A stretch of DNA of 64,000 bases from Devosia sp. (GTDB lineage: Bacteria > Pseudomonadota > Alphaproteobacteria > Rhizobiales > Devosiaceae), in the NCBI RefSeq assembly GCF_014860165.1, contig NZ_JACZKG010000072.1, positions 62,001 to 126,000 of the forward strand, written 5' to 3'. This document shows, in pieces, positions 40,673 through 50,033 of the stretch (positions within the stretch are counted from its first letter, which is position 1; each line of letters opens with the position of its first letter). Both the position numbers and the translations under genes were made by a program. The notes beneath the pieces are model-generated. The model was not told where the DNA came from. It worked only from the letters and a program-made list of their open reading frames with translations, and made no database searches.

Positions 40673-41458
40673 ATGACTGGCACGGCTTGGGCCAAGCACC
40701 CCCTGTTGATGCAGCGCCGCCGGGAATTCCTCGGCGCGCCCATGCATGCCCTCAGCATGGGCGAAACGATAGGCCTGGCCGAAGAGTCGATGCAGACCCG
40801 CACGCCGCTGCTGCACACCGTTGTCAACGTCGCCAAGCTGGTCACCATGAAGAACAATGCTGAGCTGCGCGAAGACGTAGCCAGCGCCGATGTCATCAAT
40901 GTCGATGGCACCGGCGTGCTCTGGGGGGCTCGACTGCTCGGCGTCGCCATCGACGAGCGCGTGGCGGGCGTCGATGTAATGACCGAGATGTTCGCCCTCT
41001 GCGCGAGCAAGGGCTACCGCCCGTTTCTCCTGGGCGCCGAGCAGCATGTGCTCGACGACATGGCGGCCGAACTGGCGCGCCGATACCCGGATCTGGTTAT
41101 CGCCGGCCTGCAGAACGGCTACTTCGCCGCCGAGCAGGAGGCGGATGTCATTGCCGCCATCAATGCTTCCGGCGCCGATTGCCTGTTCGTGGCCCTGCCC
41201 ACGCCCCGCAAGGAGCGTTTCCTCAAGCGCTATCGCAGCGAACTGCTGCCCAGCTTCGTCATGGGCGTCGGCGGGAGCTTCGACGTCTTCGCCGGCAAGG
41301 TTGTCCGAGCACCGGTACTGATACAGCGGCTTGGCCTCGAATGGCTGTTCCGGGTGGTGCAGGAACCAGGCCGGCTGTGGCGCCGCTATTACGAGACCAA
41401 CACCGCCTATGCCGCGCTGCTCTGGCAGGCCTATTGGGCCCGCCGCAGCGCCAGCTGA
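40673..41458 (+). CDS. WecG/TagA/CpsF family glycosyltransferase (GT26)
   Basis: A 261-residue transferase of the GT26 family, expected to add ManNAc or ManNAcA to an undecaprenyl-linked GlcNAc. Hallmarks: HTVVNVAKLVTMKNN, DVINVDGTGVLWGARLLG with the catalytic Asp, and the FVALPTPRKERFLKRY and MGVGGSFDVFAGKVVRAP blocks. The C-terminal LGLEWLFRVVQEPGRLWRRYY helix is the membrane-association end of the family. It comes 2 bp after wecC, matching substrate supply by WecB/WecC. Confidence 0.93.
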   Translation: MTGTAWAKHPLLMQRRREFLGAPMHALSMGETIGLAEESMQTRTPLLHTVVNVAKLVTMKNNAELREDVASADVINVDGTGVLWGARLLGVAIDERVAGVDVMTEMFALCASKGYRPFLLGAEQHVLDDMAAELARRYPDLVIAGLQNGYFAAEQEADVIAAINASGADCLFVALPTPRKERFLKRYRSELLPSFVMGVGGSFDVFAGKVVRAPVLIQRLGLEWLFRVVQEPGRLWRRYYETNTAYAALLWQAYWARRSAS

Positions 41459-41467
41459 CGCGTCCGC

Positions 41468-42937
41468 TCAAGCGCTGCGCACCCTGTTGCGCAGCCGCAT
41501 GGTCAGCGCCCTTGTCTCGTCCGGATGCACCAGCGCATTGAGGGCAAGGAACGTGGCTCCACCTGCTGCCCCGCCGGCAACGAGCGCCACGAGGGCTGGC
41601 GCCCCTGCCAACCCCAATCCGACCAGCGACGCCACCACCCCGGTCGCCACCGCGATCCCCAGCGAAATCCCCATGTCGCGCCACGGCACGGGCACGGGCG
41701 TGAGCCTTTCGCTGATGATCACACAGGCTACCAGGCTCGCCAGCATGCCGCCGGCCAGGGCCAGTGCCGCGCCGGTCTCGGCCATGCCGGGGATCAACAG
41801 CAGCGACAGCGCGATCGTGGCGATCGACCCCGCGCCATTGGCCAGCACCAGCAGCCAGGGTCGCTTGTGGGCATGCACCACCGCTCCATAGACGAAGCTG
41901 GTGAGATTGGCGCACAGCACCGAGAAAGCGATGATGGCAAAGAGCTGGTCGACCCGGCCGTGATAGTCCGGCGGCAGCACTACCGCGGTGATATAGGGGC
42001 CCAGGGCCACAAGCAGCGCCGCCACCGGCAGGCACAGCCGCACCATCAACGCCATCAGCCTCGATACCAGTGCGGCAGCGGCGGCCGGTCCCTCGGCGTC
42101 GAACTTGCCTACCACCTCGGGAAATGCGCCCATATTGATGGCATTGGCCACCATGTCGATCGGCTGCCGCGCCAGCGCATAGGCGGCGGCGAAAATCGCC
42201 ACGGCGCCGGCATTGTAATAGCCATTCAGGAACAGCCGCTCGGCATTGTTGAGCCCGAACCCCACCAGCGCCATCACCACCAGCGGAATGCCGAAGGCAA
42301 AGAACTCCCGCTGCGTAAACGGCGCCGGCCCCGCAACGACCTTGCGCCATGCGAGCGCCCCGCCGATCAACCCGGCGATGAGGACGCCCAGGCTCGAGCC
42401 GATCGAGATGGCCAGGAACGACCCCGGCAAGACCGCGATGGCAAGTACGGGCAGAGCCAGCTGCAGGCCGGCCCGCAGGAATTCAAGCATGCTGTAGGTC
42501 GAATGGCGCTGCTGCATCTGCAGCACCGTCAGGGCGAACCTGCCCACCGCTCCCGCGATCAGATAGAAGCCGACCGCCAATGCGAAGTCGGTCCAGCGAT
42601 CCGGCGCGACCAGCATGGCAGCGCCAGCCGACGCAGCCAGGGCCACGACCGTGGTCATCGTCATCACCCGCCCGGCCAGCAACAGGCTGCCGCGGCTGAC
42701 ATCCTTCTTGCCGCCCAGTCTCAGCAGCGAAATGCGCAGCCAGTTGGTCACCGCGATGTCGGTCATCTCCCCGATGGTCACGACCAGGGTCAGCAGGCCA
42801 TATTCGGTCTGGTCGACCAGCCGCGTCGCGATGGCCAGCAGCAGCAATGCCGATAGCCGCGTCAGCAGGATCGCGGGCGCATAGATGAGCGTGGACCGTA
42901 GCAGCAAGGGCGCGTTTCCGGATGTAACCGAGACCAT
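41468..42937 (-). CDS. Polysaccharide flippase (Wzx-like, MOP superfamily)
   Basis: A 489-residue membrane protein with about 12-14 helices, of the polysaccharide_synt / MOP flippase group. N-terminal LLRSTLIYAPAILLTRLSAL and TRLVDQTEYGLLTLVVTIGEM follow the Wzx pattern, and LNNAERLFLNGYYNAGAVAIFAAAYALAR is the conserved middle. It should flip the lipid-linked repeat to the periplasm for the VpsF-like polymerase. ATG at 42935-42937 chosen; an upstream start would add 15 residues. It is transcribed opposite to the genes on both sides. Confidence 0.88.
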   Translation of the reverse strand: MVSVTSGNAPLLLRSTLIYAPAILLTRLSALLLLAIATRLVDQTEYGLLTLVVTIGEMTDIAVTNWLRISLLRLGGKKDVSRGSLLLAGRVMTMTTVVALAASAGAAMLVAPDRWTDFALAVGFYLIAGAVGRFALTVLQMQQRHSTYSMLEFLRAGLQLALPVLAIAVLPGSFLAISIGSSLGVLIAGLIGGALAWRKVVAGPAPFTQREFFAFGIPLVVMALVGFGLNNAERLFLNGYYNAGAVAIFAAAYALARQPIDMVANAINMGAFPEVVGKFDAEGPAAAAALVSRLMALMVRLCLPVAALLVALGPYITAVVLPPDYHGRVDQLFAIIAFSVLCANLTSFVYGAVVHAHKRPWLLVLANGAGSIATIALSLLLIPGMAETGAALALAGGMLASLVACVIISERLTPVPVPWRDMGISLGIAVATGVVASLVGLGLAGAPALVALVAGGAAGGATFLALNALVHPDETRALTMRLRNRVRSA

Positions 42938-43078
42938 TGGCTTATCGCCCCAATGGTTCGGCGCCCAGCACAAACCCGGCACAGCGTGAATTCAGACGAT
43001 TTGAATAAAATGCCAGCGTAAACCCTGTCCCGATCCTTCGCTTCCGTGCACGGGCGGCTTGGGCTAGGCAGGATCATC

Positions 43079-44167
43079 ATGTTGCAACGCCCCACCAGCA
43101 TTCAGGTCATGGTCGCCACCCCGTCGGCAACTGCCGGACAGGGGGGCGTCGATCGCGTCATGGCCACCCTCAAGAGCCAGCTGGAACGCGAAGGGCCCTC
43201 CGATGTAACCGTGCGCTTCCTGCCCAGCCGCGGCCCGGGCTCGGTGCTGCTGTCGCCCTTCTACGCCATCGGTTTTTGCCTTCGCATGATCGAGGCGCGC
43301 CTGCGGGGCCAGGTCGATGTGGTGCATATCAACCTCTCGAGCTTCGGCAGTACCTACCGCAAGCTCGTCATCGCCGGCTGCGCACGGCTTCTGCTCATCC
43401 CCTACGTGCTGCACCTGCACGGCGCCGAATACCAGTCGTTCTGGCATGAGGATAGCGGCCTGATGGGCGTGTGGATCCGTCACATGTTCGAGCATGCCAG
43501 CCAGGTTGTGGTGCTCGGCCGGGTCTGGCGCGATTTCATCGCGCGCCGGGCCCCTGGCGCCGCCGACAAGATCACCATCATTCCCAATGCCACGGCAGCT
43601 CCGACGCTGCCGCATCGGGGCGGGGGCGAAACCGTCCATATCCTGTTTCTCGGTCGCATCGGCGATCGCAAGGGCGTGCCGCAGCTGGGCGAAGCATTGC
43701 ACCGCATGCGGCATATGCCGGGTTGGCGGGCCACCATTGCCGGCGACGGCGCGGTCGAGGCCGCGCGCGCCAAGGCGGTCGAGCTCGGACTGACCGATCG
43801 CGTCGCTCTTCCCGGCTGGGTGGGCCCCGAAGAGGTCGCGCAACTGATCGCCTCTGCCGATATTCTCGTCCTGCCTTCCTTTGCCGAAAACCTGCCCGTG
43901 TCGGTCATCGAGGGGATGGCCGCAGGACTAGCGGTGGTCACCACCCCGGTCGGCGCGGTGGAAGACATCATTGTCGACGGTGAAACCGGCTTGCTGGTGC
44001 CGCCCGGCGATGTCGATGCCCTGACCCTTGCCCTGACGCGCCTGGTCCAATCCCCCCAGTTGCGCGCCGAGCTCGGCCAAAACGCGATGGCTGTCCACCG
44101 CGCGAGGCTGGACCTGGCGCCCTTCGCCCAGGCCATTCGCGAGGTCTGGCTGGCCTCGGCACGTTAA
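43079..44167 (+). CDS. Glycosyltransferase family 4 (GT-B), second
   Basis: A 362-residue GT4 transferase: VATPSATAGQGGVDRVMATL at the N-terminus, HLHGAEY in the acceptor domain, then FLGRIGDRKGVPQL and the EX7E motif area LPSFAENLPVSVIEGMAAG. It acts at the cytoplasmic membrane face on a lipid-linked oligosaccharide. Start ATG 43079 has AGGATC 8 bp upstream. It is divergent from the flippase gene and begins a run of plus-strand genes continuing through 46659. Confidence 0.9.
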   Translation: MLQRPTSIQVMVATPSATAGQGGVDRVMATLKSQLEREGPSDVTVRFLPSRGPGSVLLSPFYAIGFCLRMIEARLRGQVDVVHINLSSFGSTYRKLVIAGCARLLLIPYVLHLHGAEYQSFWHEDSGLMGVWIRHMFEHASQVVVLGRVWRDFIARRAPGAADKITIIPNATAAPTLPHRGGGETVHILFLGRIGDRKGVPQLGEALHRMRHMPGWRATIAGDGAVEAARAKAVELGLTDRVALPGWVGPEEVAQLIASADILVLPSFAENLPVSVIEGMAAGLAVVTTPVGAVEDIIVDGETGLLVPPGDVDALTLALTRLVQSPQLRAELGQNAMAVHRARLDLAPFAQAIREVWLASAR

Positions 44168-44237
44168 GCCTGCGGAAACTGCGCGATAGCATTGTCTGCC
44201 CTGATACTGACGCCATATTCTGGAGCTTGCTGAACCG

Positions 44238-45221
44238 ATGAGTGTTGGTGTTTCCGAGCCACAAACTGCCCAGGCGCCCCCACGCGCCGCCAGTTCGGCC
44301 GCACCAGTCACCATCGTGCCCGTACTCGATCGCGCCACCTGGGATGCTCTGCTGGCGCGGGCCGCCTTCCCCCATCTTCCGCAGACCTATGGCTATGGCG
44401 AGGGCAAGCGAGCCACGGGCTGGAGCGTCGAGCGGGTGGCCCTGCAACGCGGTGGGCGCAGCCTGGCGATTGCCACGGCGCTGGTGCGGCGCCTGTTCGG
44501 TATTCGCATCCTCGTCCGCATCAATCGTGGCCCGATCCTGCTTGAACCCCTTTCGGCGCAGGACGTCACCGCGCTTTACGCCGCCCTGCGCCGGCATTGG
44601 CGCGGCCCGCTGCTGATTGCCCCGGCCCTGCCGCATGGCGCTGACAGCACGCAGATTTTGGCCAAGGCCGGGTTGCGGCTCCGTCACGACAAGGGCTGGA
44701 TGTCCGGCCGCATCGATCTGGACCGTGAGCCCGAGCAGATCTGGTCGGGACTTGCCTCGACCTTTCGCAACCGGGTCCGCCAGGCCGAGAAGGCCTCGCC
44801 GTCCGTGCGCATCGCCATTGACGATGCGGCCTATGAATGGCTGCTCGATCGCCACGTCGAGAACATGCGCGACAAGGGATTCTCGGCCGCCGATCCGGTC
44901 CTGCTGCGCGCCCTGCGAGCCGCACGACCACAAGACGTATTGGTGTTTCAGATGATGCACGATGGCCAGGCCGTGGCCGGCATGTCCGTCGTGCTTTTCG
45001 GCGATTGCGCCGAATACCATGTGGGCTGGTTTGGCCCAGAGGGGCGTCGCCTCAACGCCGGCAATTTCCTCATGTGGGAGGTGATCAAGGAACTGCAGCG
45101 GCGCGGCGTCAGGCAATTCGATGTCGGCGGCCTCAAGCCCGGTGACGGTTATACGCAGTTCAAGCGGACCATGCGTCCGGTCGAGTTCCGGCTCGCCGGC
45201 GAGTGGATGAGCTTCTGGTGA
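44238..45221 (+). CDS. FemAB/GNAT-like acyltransferase
   Basis: A 327-residue protein of the FemAB/GNAT-type acyltransferase fold. FPHLPQTYGYGEGKR is the characteristic N-terminal block of FemAB-like proteins, and DVGGLKPGDGYTQFKRTMRPVEF closes the second GNAT lobe, as in Gly/Ala transferases that use aminoacyl-tRNA. In polysaccharide loci such proteins may attach an amino acid or acyl group to a sugar amine. Directly followed 19 bp later by an adenylate-forming enzyme gene, which could activate the group. Specific activity is not determined. Confidence 0.78.
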   Translation: MSVGVSEPQTAQAPPRAASSAAPVTIVPVLDRATWDALLARAAFPHLPQTYGYGEGKRATGWSVERVALQRGGRSLAIATALVRRLFGIRILVRINRGPILLEPLSAQDVTALYAALRRHWRGPLLIAPALPHGADSTQILAKAGLRLRHDKGWMSGRIDLDREPEQIWSGLASTFRNRVRQAEKASPSVRIAIDDAAYEWLLDRHVENMRDKGFSAADPVLLRALRAARPQDVLVFQMMHDGQAVAGMSVVLFGDCAEYHVGWFGPEGRRLNAGNFLMWEVIKELQRRGVRQFDVGGLKPGDGYTQFKRTMRPVEFRLAGEWMSFW

Positions 45222-45240
45222 TGATCTGTCGGGGGCAAAG

Positions 45241-46659
45241 ATGACCTGGCTGGATCGCGCCCGCGGCGCCTATGTGCGAAGTCCACCCTTGCTGCGTCGC
45301 GTCCTGCGTCCGCTGATGGGACTGGTGCCAGCCAGATTGAAGTTCGGCCCGACCTACCGGCGCTGGCGGGTCGATATCGCACGCGCCAGCAGTGATCCGG
45401 TCTTCGCCGCCGACCAGCATCTGGCCTCCCTCCGTGCCCTGCTTGCCAAGGCGCGTGCCGGCAGTCCGTTCTACCGCGAACTGATCGAAAAAGCCTTCGG
45501 TAGCCAGTTCGACCCCAACACCATCATGCTGGGCGACCTCGGCCGCCTGCCCATCCTCGACAAGACGGCACTGCGCGCGGCCGGCCAAGCTGCCCTCGCC
45601 GTGCCCAGGGGAGATGTGGACCACGCCGAGACCAGCGGCTCCAACGCCGAGGCGCCCTTCCACTTCTATCTCGACAAGGATCGCAGCACCCGCGAAATGG
45701 CCTTTGTCTATGATGTGTGGTCGCGCGTCGGCTTTTCCGAAAGCGAGGCGCGTGTCTGCCTGCGCGGCTTCGGGCTCGACCCGCATGGTCTCAACATCCA
45801 TGACTGGGATCCTGCCCTTCGGGAACTACGACTTTCCGTCTTTCCCATGACCACACGGGACGCCGCCACCTATCTCGACCTGATCGACGCGCGCGGCGTG
45901 CAATACATCTACGGCTATGCTTCGGCGATCGAGTTGTTCTGCCGGCAGATGCTGCGTCTGGGCCGGGCTCCCAAGCGCCCGATCAAGGGCATCATGCCCA
46001 TTTCCGAACCCGTCTACGATCATCAGCGCCGAGTCATTGCCAGCGCCCTGGGCAATCCGCCCATCGCCTGCTTCTATGGTCTGAGCGAAAAGGTACTGTT
46101 CGCCGCCGAGGTGCCCGGAACGGCGGGCATCTATGAGTTCAACCCGCTCTATGGCCTGGCCGAACTCGTGGACCACAAAGGCGCACCGGTTACCGAAGTT
46201 GGCGGCGAAGGCCGGCTCGTCGGCACGGGTTTCCTGTCCACGGGCATGCCCTTCATCCGCTACGAAACCGGCGACTTCGCCCGGCTGGTGCAATTGCCGA
46301 CGCCGGGTAACGGCCAGCGCCTGCGGGTTTCCGACCTGACCCCGCGCCGAAAGCCCAGCTTCCTGGTAGCGCGGGATGGCAGCCGTGTCGTGACCACCGA
46401 TCTCACACCGGAAAACTGGAACGCCATGGAAGGGATCGCGGAATTCCAGTTCTACCAGGACCGGCCCGGCGAGGTGCTGATCCGCTATGTGCTTGGCGAA
46501 GGCGGCCAATCGGAAGACGCTGCGCGTATGGCCAGCGAGCTTGAGAGCCGGTGCCATCGGCGCATCTGCTTCAAGACCCAGCTTGTTGACCAGATTGCGA
46601 CCGGTCGCCACGGCAAGCGCGCCTTCATCGATCAGCGGCTGGACATTGCCCGCTATTGA
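45241..46659 (+). CDS. Phenylacetate-CoA ligase family adenylate-forming enzyme (PaaK/CapK-like)
   Basis: A 472-residue protein with the CapK/PaaK layout: a Ser/Gly-rich ATP loop region ETSGSNAEAPFHFY (the STGT-like loop is degenerate), the mid-domain YGLSEKVLFAAEVPG with Glu, the GTGFLSTGMPFIRYETGDFAR adenylation core with conserved Asp, and a C-terminal lid domain. In polysaccharide gene clusters these proteins are thought to activate an acyl or amino-acyl group for glycan decoration. The altered loop may lower ATP use. Its stop overlaps the convergent GH5 gene by 7 bp. Confidence 0.8.
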   Translation: MTWLDRARGAYVRSPPLLRRVLRPLMGLVPARLKFGPTYRRWRVDIARASSDPVFAADQHLASLRALLAKARAGSPFYRELIEKAFGSQFDPNTIMLGDLGRLPILDKTALRAAGQAALAVPRGDVDHAETSGSNAEAPFHFYLDKDRSTREMAFVYDVWSRVGFSESEARVCLRGFGLDPHGLNIHDWDPALRELRLSVFPMTTRDAATYLDLIDARGVQYIYGYASAIELFCRQMLRLGRAPKRPIKGIMPISEPVYDHQRRVIASALGNPPIACFYGLSEKVLFAAEVPGTAGIYEFNPLYGLAELVDHKGAPVTEVGGEGRLVGTGFLSTGMPFIRYETGDFARLVQLPTPGNGQRLRVSDLTPRRKPSFLVARDGSRVVTTDLTPENWNAMEGIAEFQFYQDRPGEVLIRYVLGEGGQSEDAARMASELESRCHRRICFKTQLVDQIATGRHGKRAFIDQRLDIARY

Positions 46660-47903
46660 GCGCTTGCCATGTCAAGCGCCTGCAGCAGTTCCATATCGGG
46701 CACGGCCGGTCCGCTGGGCACGATGACGGACATGCCATAGGGGTTTGAATACTCCCAGATCGACCATGGGAAGCCGTATTTCTCCGCCTCGCCGCGAACC
46801 GCCGCCAGATAGCGCAAACGGTCCGCATTATGCGCGCCCATGCGGCCATCCGGCGTCATCAGTATGGCGCCAAACTCGCCCATGAACAGACGCGTTGGCG
46901 CAATGTCGTGGCTTTCCGCCCAGGCGACAGCTTCGTCGATGCGGGCTTGCAGTTGAGAAAGGCCCCAGTTCTCATCGAAATACTGCGCCACCACGCCCTG
47001 CAGCTCGATGATGTTGCGGGCCTGGCGGCCAATGTCGATCCCGGCCGTATCCATGTGGGCGCGCAGGCCTGCGATGGTCAGCTCCGCGCTCCCCTCCGAG
47101 GCCGGCCATGGCAGCCCGGAGGCGAAGCTCTCCGGGTCGTCGTGTCGCTGATGGGTGAAGCTGTGCGGCTCGTACATGTGGAAGCTGTAGAGCAGGTTGG
47201 GATCGTCGAATGATGGATCAAGATCCGTCAGCCCGGTAATGCTGCCGCCACACGCGCCGGTTGCGACCACCGTCAGTTCCGCGCTGACCGCCCTGATATC
47301 GGCGACGGTATCGGCCACGATCGTTTGCCAGTCCTCCGTGCCGCTGGCGTCGCACGGATAGTAGGCCGGCTCGTTATAGGGCTCGATCGCCACCTGCTCG
47401 ATGCCGACCGCCACCAGCATTTCCGCGACGTCGACGACCATCTCCCGGTAGGCCGCTACCCCGACGCTGTCGGCGCCGTCATAGATCATGTCCATGCCAT
47501 ATTGCGGCACCTGGCTGACGCCGTGCAGGTTGAAGACGACCTTGAGCCCGGCCGACGTCGCCGTTCGAACCGCCGCCGCCAGAATATCAAGCGCCTCCTG
47601 GCGCTTGCCACCCTCGCTGGCCAGCAGGGGGCCGGGGTCGACGCTGAGGCGGATGAAATCAAAGCCCATGGCGCGAATGCGCTCGAACTGGTCGCCCTCC
47701 GGCCAATCGCTGAGCGGTCGCGCACCCGAAAGCCATTCGTCTTCATCGCGGTAGGGGGGCCAGCGATAGCTGCCGTCTGCCGCGAGCGGCGCCCAGTTCA
47801 GCCAGTCATGCACCCCCACGCCGCGCTGCAACGCAATGGGCGCCGCAGCGACGGCGCCGGTCAAAGCAAGGCAGGCGGCAGCGACCCGGGCAAGGCGCTT
47901 CAT
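46653..47903 (-). CDS. Secreted glycoside hydrolase family 5
   Basis: A 416-residue exported glycosidase. The signal peptide (MKRLARVAAACLALTGAVAA-A) is followed by a TIM-barrel domain with GH5 landmarks: the acid/base Glu178 in EPYNEPAYY, HMYEPHSFTHQ, nucleophile Glu343 in FMGEFGA, and Trp in SIWEYSN. It should cut a beta-linked glucan or mannan in the periplasm or outside. A GGAG ribosome site precedes the ATG. In an exopolysaccharide locus it may trim or release the polymer rather than feed on plant glycans. Confidence 0.88.
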   Translation of the reverse strand: MKRLARVAAACLALTGAVAAAPIALQRGVGVHDWLNWAPLAADGSYRWPPYRDEDEWLSGARPLSDWPEGDQFERIRAMGFDFIRLSVDPGPLLASEGGKRQEALDILAAAVRTATSAGLKVVFNLHGVSQVPQYGMDMIYDGADSVGVAAYREMVVDVAEMLVAVGIEQVAIEPYNEPAYYPCDASGTEDWQTIVADTVADIRAVSAELTVVATGACGGSITGLTDLDPSFDDPNLLYSFHMYEPHSFTHQRHDDPESFASGLPWPASEGSAELTIAGLRAHMDTAGIDIGRQARNIIELQGVVAQYFDENWGLSQLQARIDEAVAWAESHDIAPTRLFMGEFGAILMTPDGRMGAHNADRLRYLAAVRGEAEKYGFPWSIWEYSNPYGMSVIVPSGPAVPDMELLQALDMASAQ

Positions 47904-48016
47904 GGCGGCACTCCGATGAACCTTGGCGATGTTAACCCATAGCGGCGAAAACGCAGCGCCGCAGGCGCGGCATTCTCGGCTTGTGGTGTATGAGGGTTGA
48001 AAGAGCTGGGCTTTCG

Positions 48017-49915
48017 ATGAAGCTATCCTGGTACGTCAATCGCCTCCGCAACATGGAACCGGCTGAAATCGCCCATCGGCTGGTCGAAAAGGCACGAAAA
48101 CTCGTATCCAAGCGTGGCCATCAGGGTTGGCACCGCTATCCCCGCGCCCCGCTGCACCCGGTGTTTCCCGGCCTGGCCGAGAGGGTCCTTGCCGCCTCGC
48201 CCGCACAGCGTGAGGCCATCGCCGCGGTCACGCGGGAAATACTGGCGGGGCGGTACTCAGCTCTGGGCCGCCAGTGGCCGGCGCGCGAGGCGGCGAACCT
48301 GTTCCCGCCCGAGCTGTGGCGCTTCGATCCGATTAAGCAGTCGCTTTGGCCCGGCCATGAGACCTACGCCTTCGATGTCGATTTTCGCCACGACGGCTCA
48401 AGGGGCGACATCAAATATGTCTGGGAAATCAACCGGCTGCAGTTCCTGCCGGTCGTTGCCGCCCATCATTTTCTGGCGGGTGACCAGGCGAGCCTGAGCG
48501 CGATCGAGGCGGCCCTCGACAGTTGGCATGCGGCCAATCCGCCCTTTGGCGGCGTCGCCTGGGCCTCGGGCATCGAAGTAGCGCTGCGCGCCATCAGCAT
48601 CATCCTCACCCTGGACATGGTGGGCGATCGCCTGTCCGAGGTCTCGCGGCGCCAGGCCGGGCAGATCCTGTCGGCCAGCGCCTTCTGGCTGCCGCGCTTT
48701 CCGTCGCGCTTTTCCTCAGCCAACAATCACCTCGTCGCCGAGCTGGCGGGGGAATACCTGATCGGGCTTTCATTGGGGCACAGCCCCGACCGGTCGTGGC
48801 GACATTTGCTCGTCGAACTGGACAGACAGATCCTGCCCGATGGCAGCGGCGCCGAGCAGACGCCCACTTATGCCGCCTTCACCGCCGAACTCGTGCTGAT
48901 CTCGGCCCTCGCCGCCCGTGAGGCCGGCACGCCCTTGCCGCAGCCGGCGGCGCAGCGGCTTGCTGAATTTGCCAACTTCATCGGCTGGCTGGGACCCCGT
49001 GCGGAATTCGGCGACAATGACGAAGGCAGGGTCGTCACATCAGGCGACGAGAGCGACTACCCGTCCTCGGTGGCGTCCGCAATCGCCGGCTTTACGGGCC
49101 GTCCGAGCCCGGTCCAGCCAGCCCAGGATTTTCGCGCCCTGGTACTGGGCATGCCGCAAGAATTCTTGCAGCAAGCCGCAGGTTTTCATTGCTTCGCCAG
49201 CGGGGGGCTTAGCGTCTGGCGAGGAGAGCTGGCCGCTCGTCCCGTGACCATGCGCTTCGACCACGGACCGCTGGGCTACCTGTCCATCGCCGCCCACGGC
49301 CATGCCGACGCGCTCTCGATCACCCTCGACATCGATGGGCAGCCCGTTCTGGTCGATCCCGGCACCTACCTCTATGGATCGGGCGGCCCCTGGCGAGCCT
49401 GGTTCCGCTCGACGCCTGCGCACAACACCCTCAATCTGGCGTGGCAGAGCCAGAGCGTGATGTCCGGGGCTTTCAACTGGTCGCACAAGGCAAATGCCGG
49501 CCTTGTCGAGCATCGGCCGGCGGACTGGAGCGTCACCGCCGAGCATGACGGCTACGAACGACGCTTTGGGGCGCGGCATCGGCGGCAGGTACAGCGGAAG
49601 GATGACCATGCCATCCTCATCCACGATTGTCTTGTCGGCACGGCACGGGAGGCGGAGATCGTGTTCCAGCTGGCCATTGGGCTCGACGCCGAGCGCATCG
49701 GCAATGTCGTGACCGCTAGCCGCAATGGTACGCCGCTGCTGCGCATCACGCTCCCCGACGACGCCATCACCATTCAGGCTGGCGGGGAGTTGCCTGATCA
49801 TGGCGGGTGGGTTTCGCCGCGCTTCGGCGTCAGGCATCCGGCGCCCCGGATTGCCTGGCAGGGCAGGGTCGACGCGGCGGGCGTTCGCTCGGTCCTGACC
49901 GTCCTGCCAAGTTAA
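48017..49915 (+). CDS. Heparinase II/III family protein
   Basis: A 632-residue protein with the heparinase II/III arrangement: an N-terminal helical (alpha/alpha toroid) domain of about 300 residues (SSANNHLVAELAGEYLIGL, QTPTYAAFTAELVLISALAAREAG) and a beta-sandwich domain beginning near residue 390, including RFDHGPLGYLSIAAHGHADALSI and VDPGTYLYGSGGPWRAWFRSTPAHNTL, where Tyr, His and Asn of the lyase active site are expected. No signal peptide is visible after MKLSWYVNRLRNM. It is typical of alginate/heparin-like uronate lyases found in exopolysaccharide loci and could act on the ManNAcA-containing polymer. Confidence 0.85.
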   Translation: MKLSWYVNRLRNMEPAEIAHRLVEKARKLVSKRGHQGWHRYPRAPLHPVFPGLAERVLAASPAQREAIAAVTREILAGRYSALGRQWPAREAANLFPPELWRFDPIKQSLWPGHETYAFDVDFRHDGSRGDIKYVWEINRLQFLPVVAAHHFLAGDQASLSAIEAALDSWHAANPPFGGVAWASGIEVALRAISIILTLDMVGDRLSEVSRRQAGQILSASAFWLPRFPSRFSSANNHLVAELAGEYLIGLSLGHSPDRSWRHLLVELDRQILPDGSGAEQTPTYAAFTAELVLISALAAREAGTPLPQPAAQRLAEFANFIGWLGPRAEFGDNDEGRVVTSGDESDYPSSVASAIAGFTGRPSPVQPAQDFRALVLGMPQEFLQQAAGFHCFASGGLSVWRGELAARPVTMRFDHGPLGYLSIAAHGHADALSITLDIDGQPVLVDPGTYLYGSGGPWRAWFRSTPAHNTLNLAWQSQSVMSGAFNWSHKANAGLVEHRPADWSVTAEHDGYERRFGARHRRQVQRKDDHAILIHDCLVGTAREAEIVFQLAIGLDAERIGNVVTASRNGTPLLRITLPDDAITIQAGGELPDHGGWVSPRFGVRHPAPRIAWQGRVDAAGVRSVLTVLPS

Positions 49916-50033
49916 CTAAGCTTTAGTAATTAAGGGGTCTTGGCCCCCGTGATCTGGCATTTTGATCGCGCGGCGGACGCCCCTGTCCAGGGTCGCGTGC
50001 CAACCCATCCACTGTCGCTCGGGAGCAAATGCG

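Noticed and set aside
41525-42856. Plus-strand gene opposite the flippase
   Set aside because: The frame is His/Gln/Arg-rich with no hydrophobic segments or family motif; it is the complement of a standard 12-14 helix flippase.
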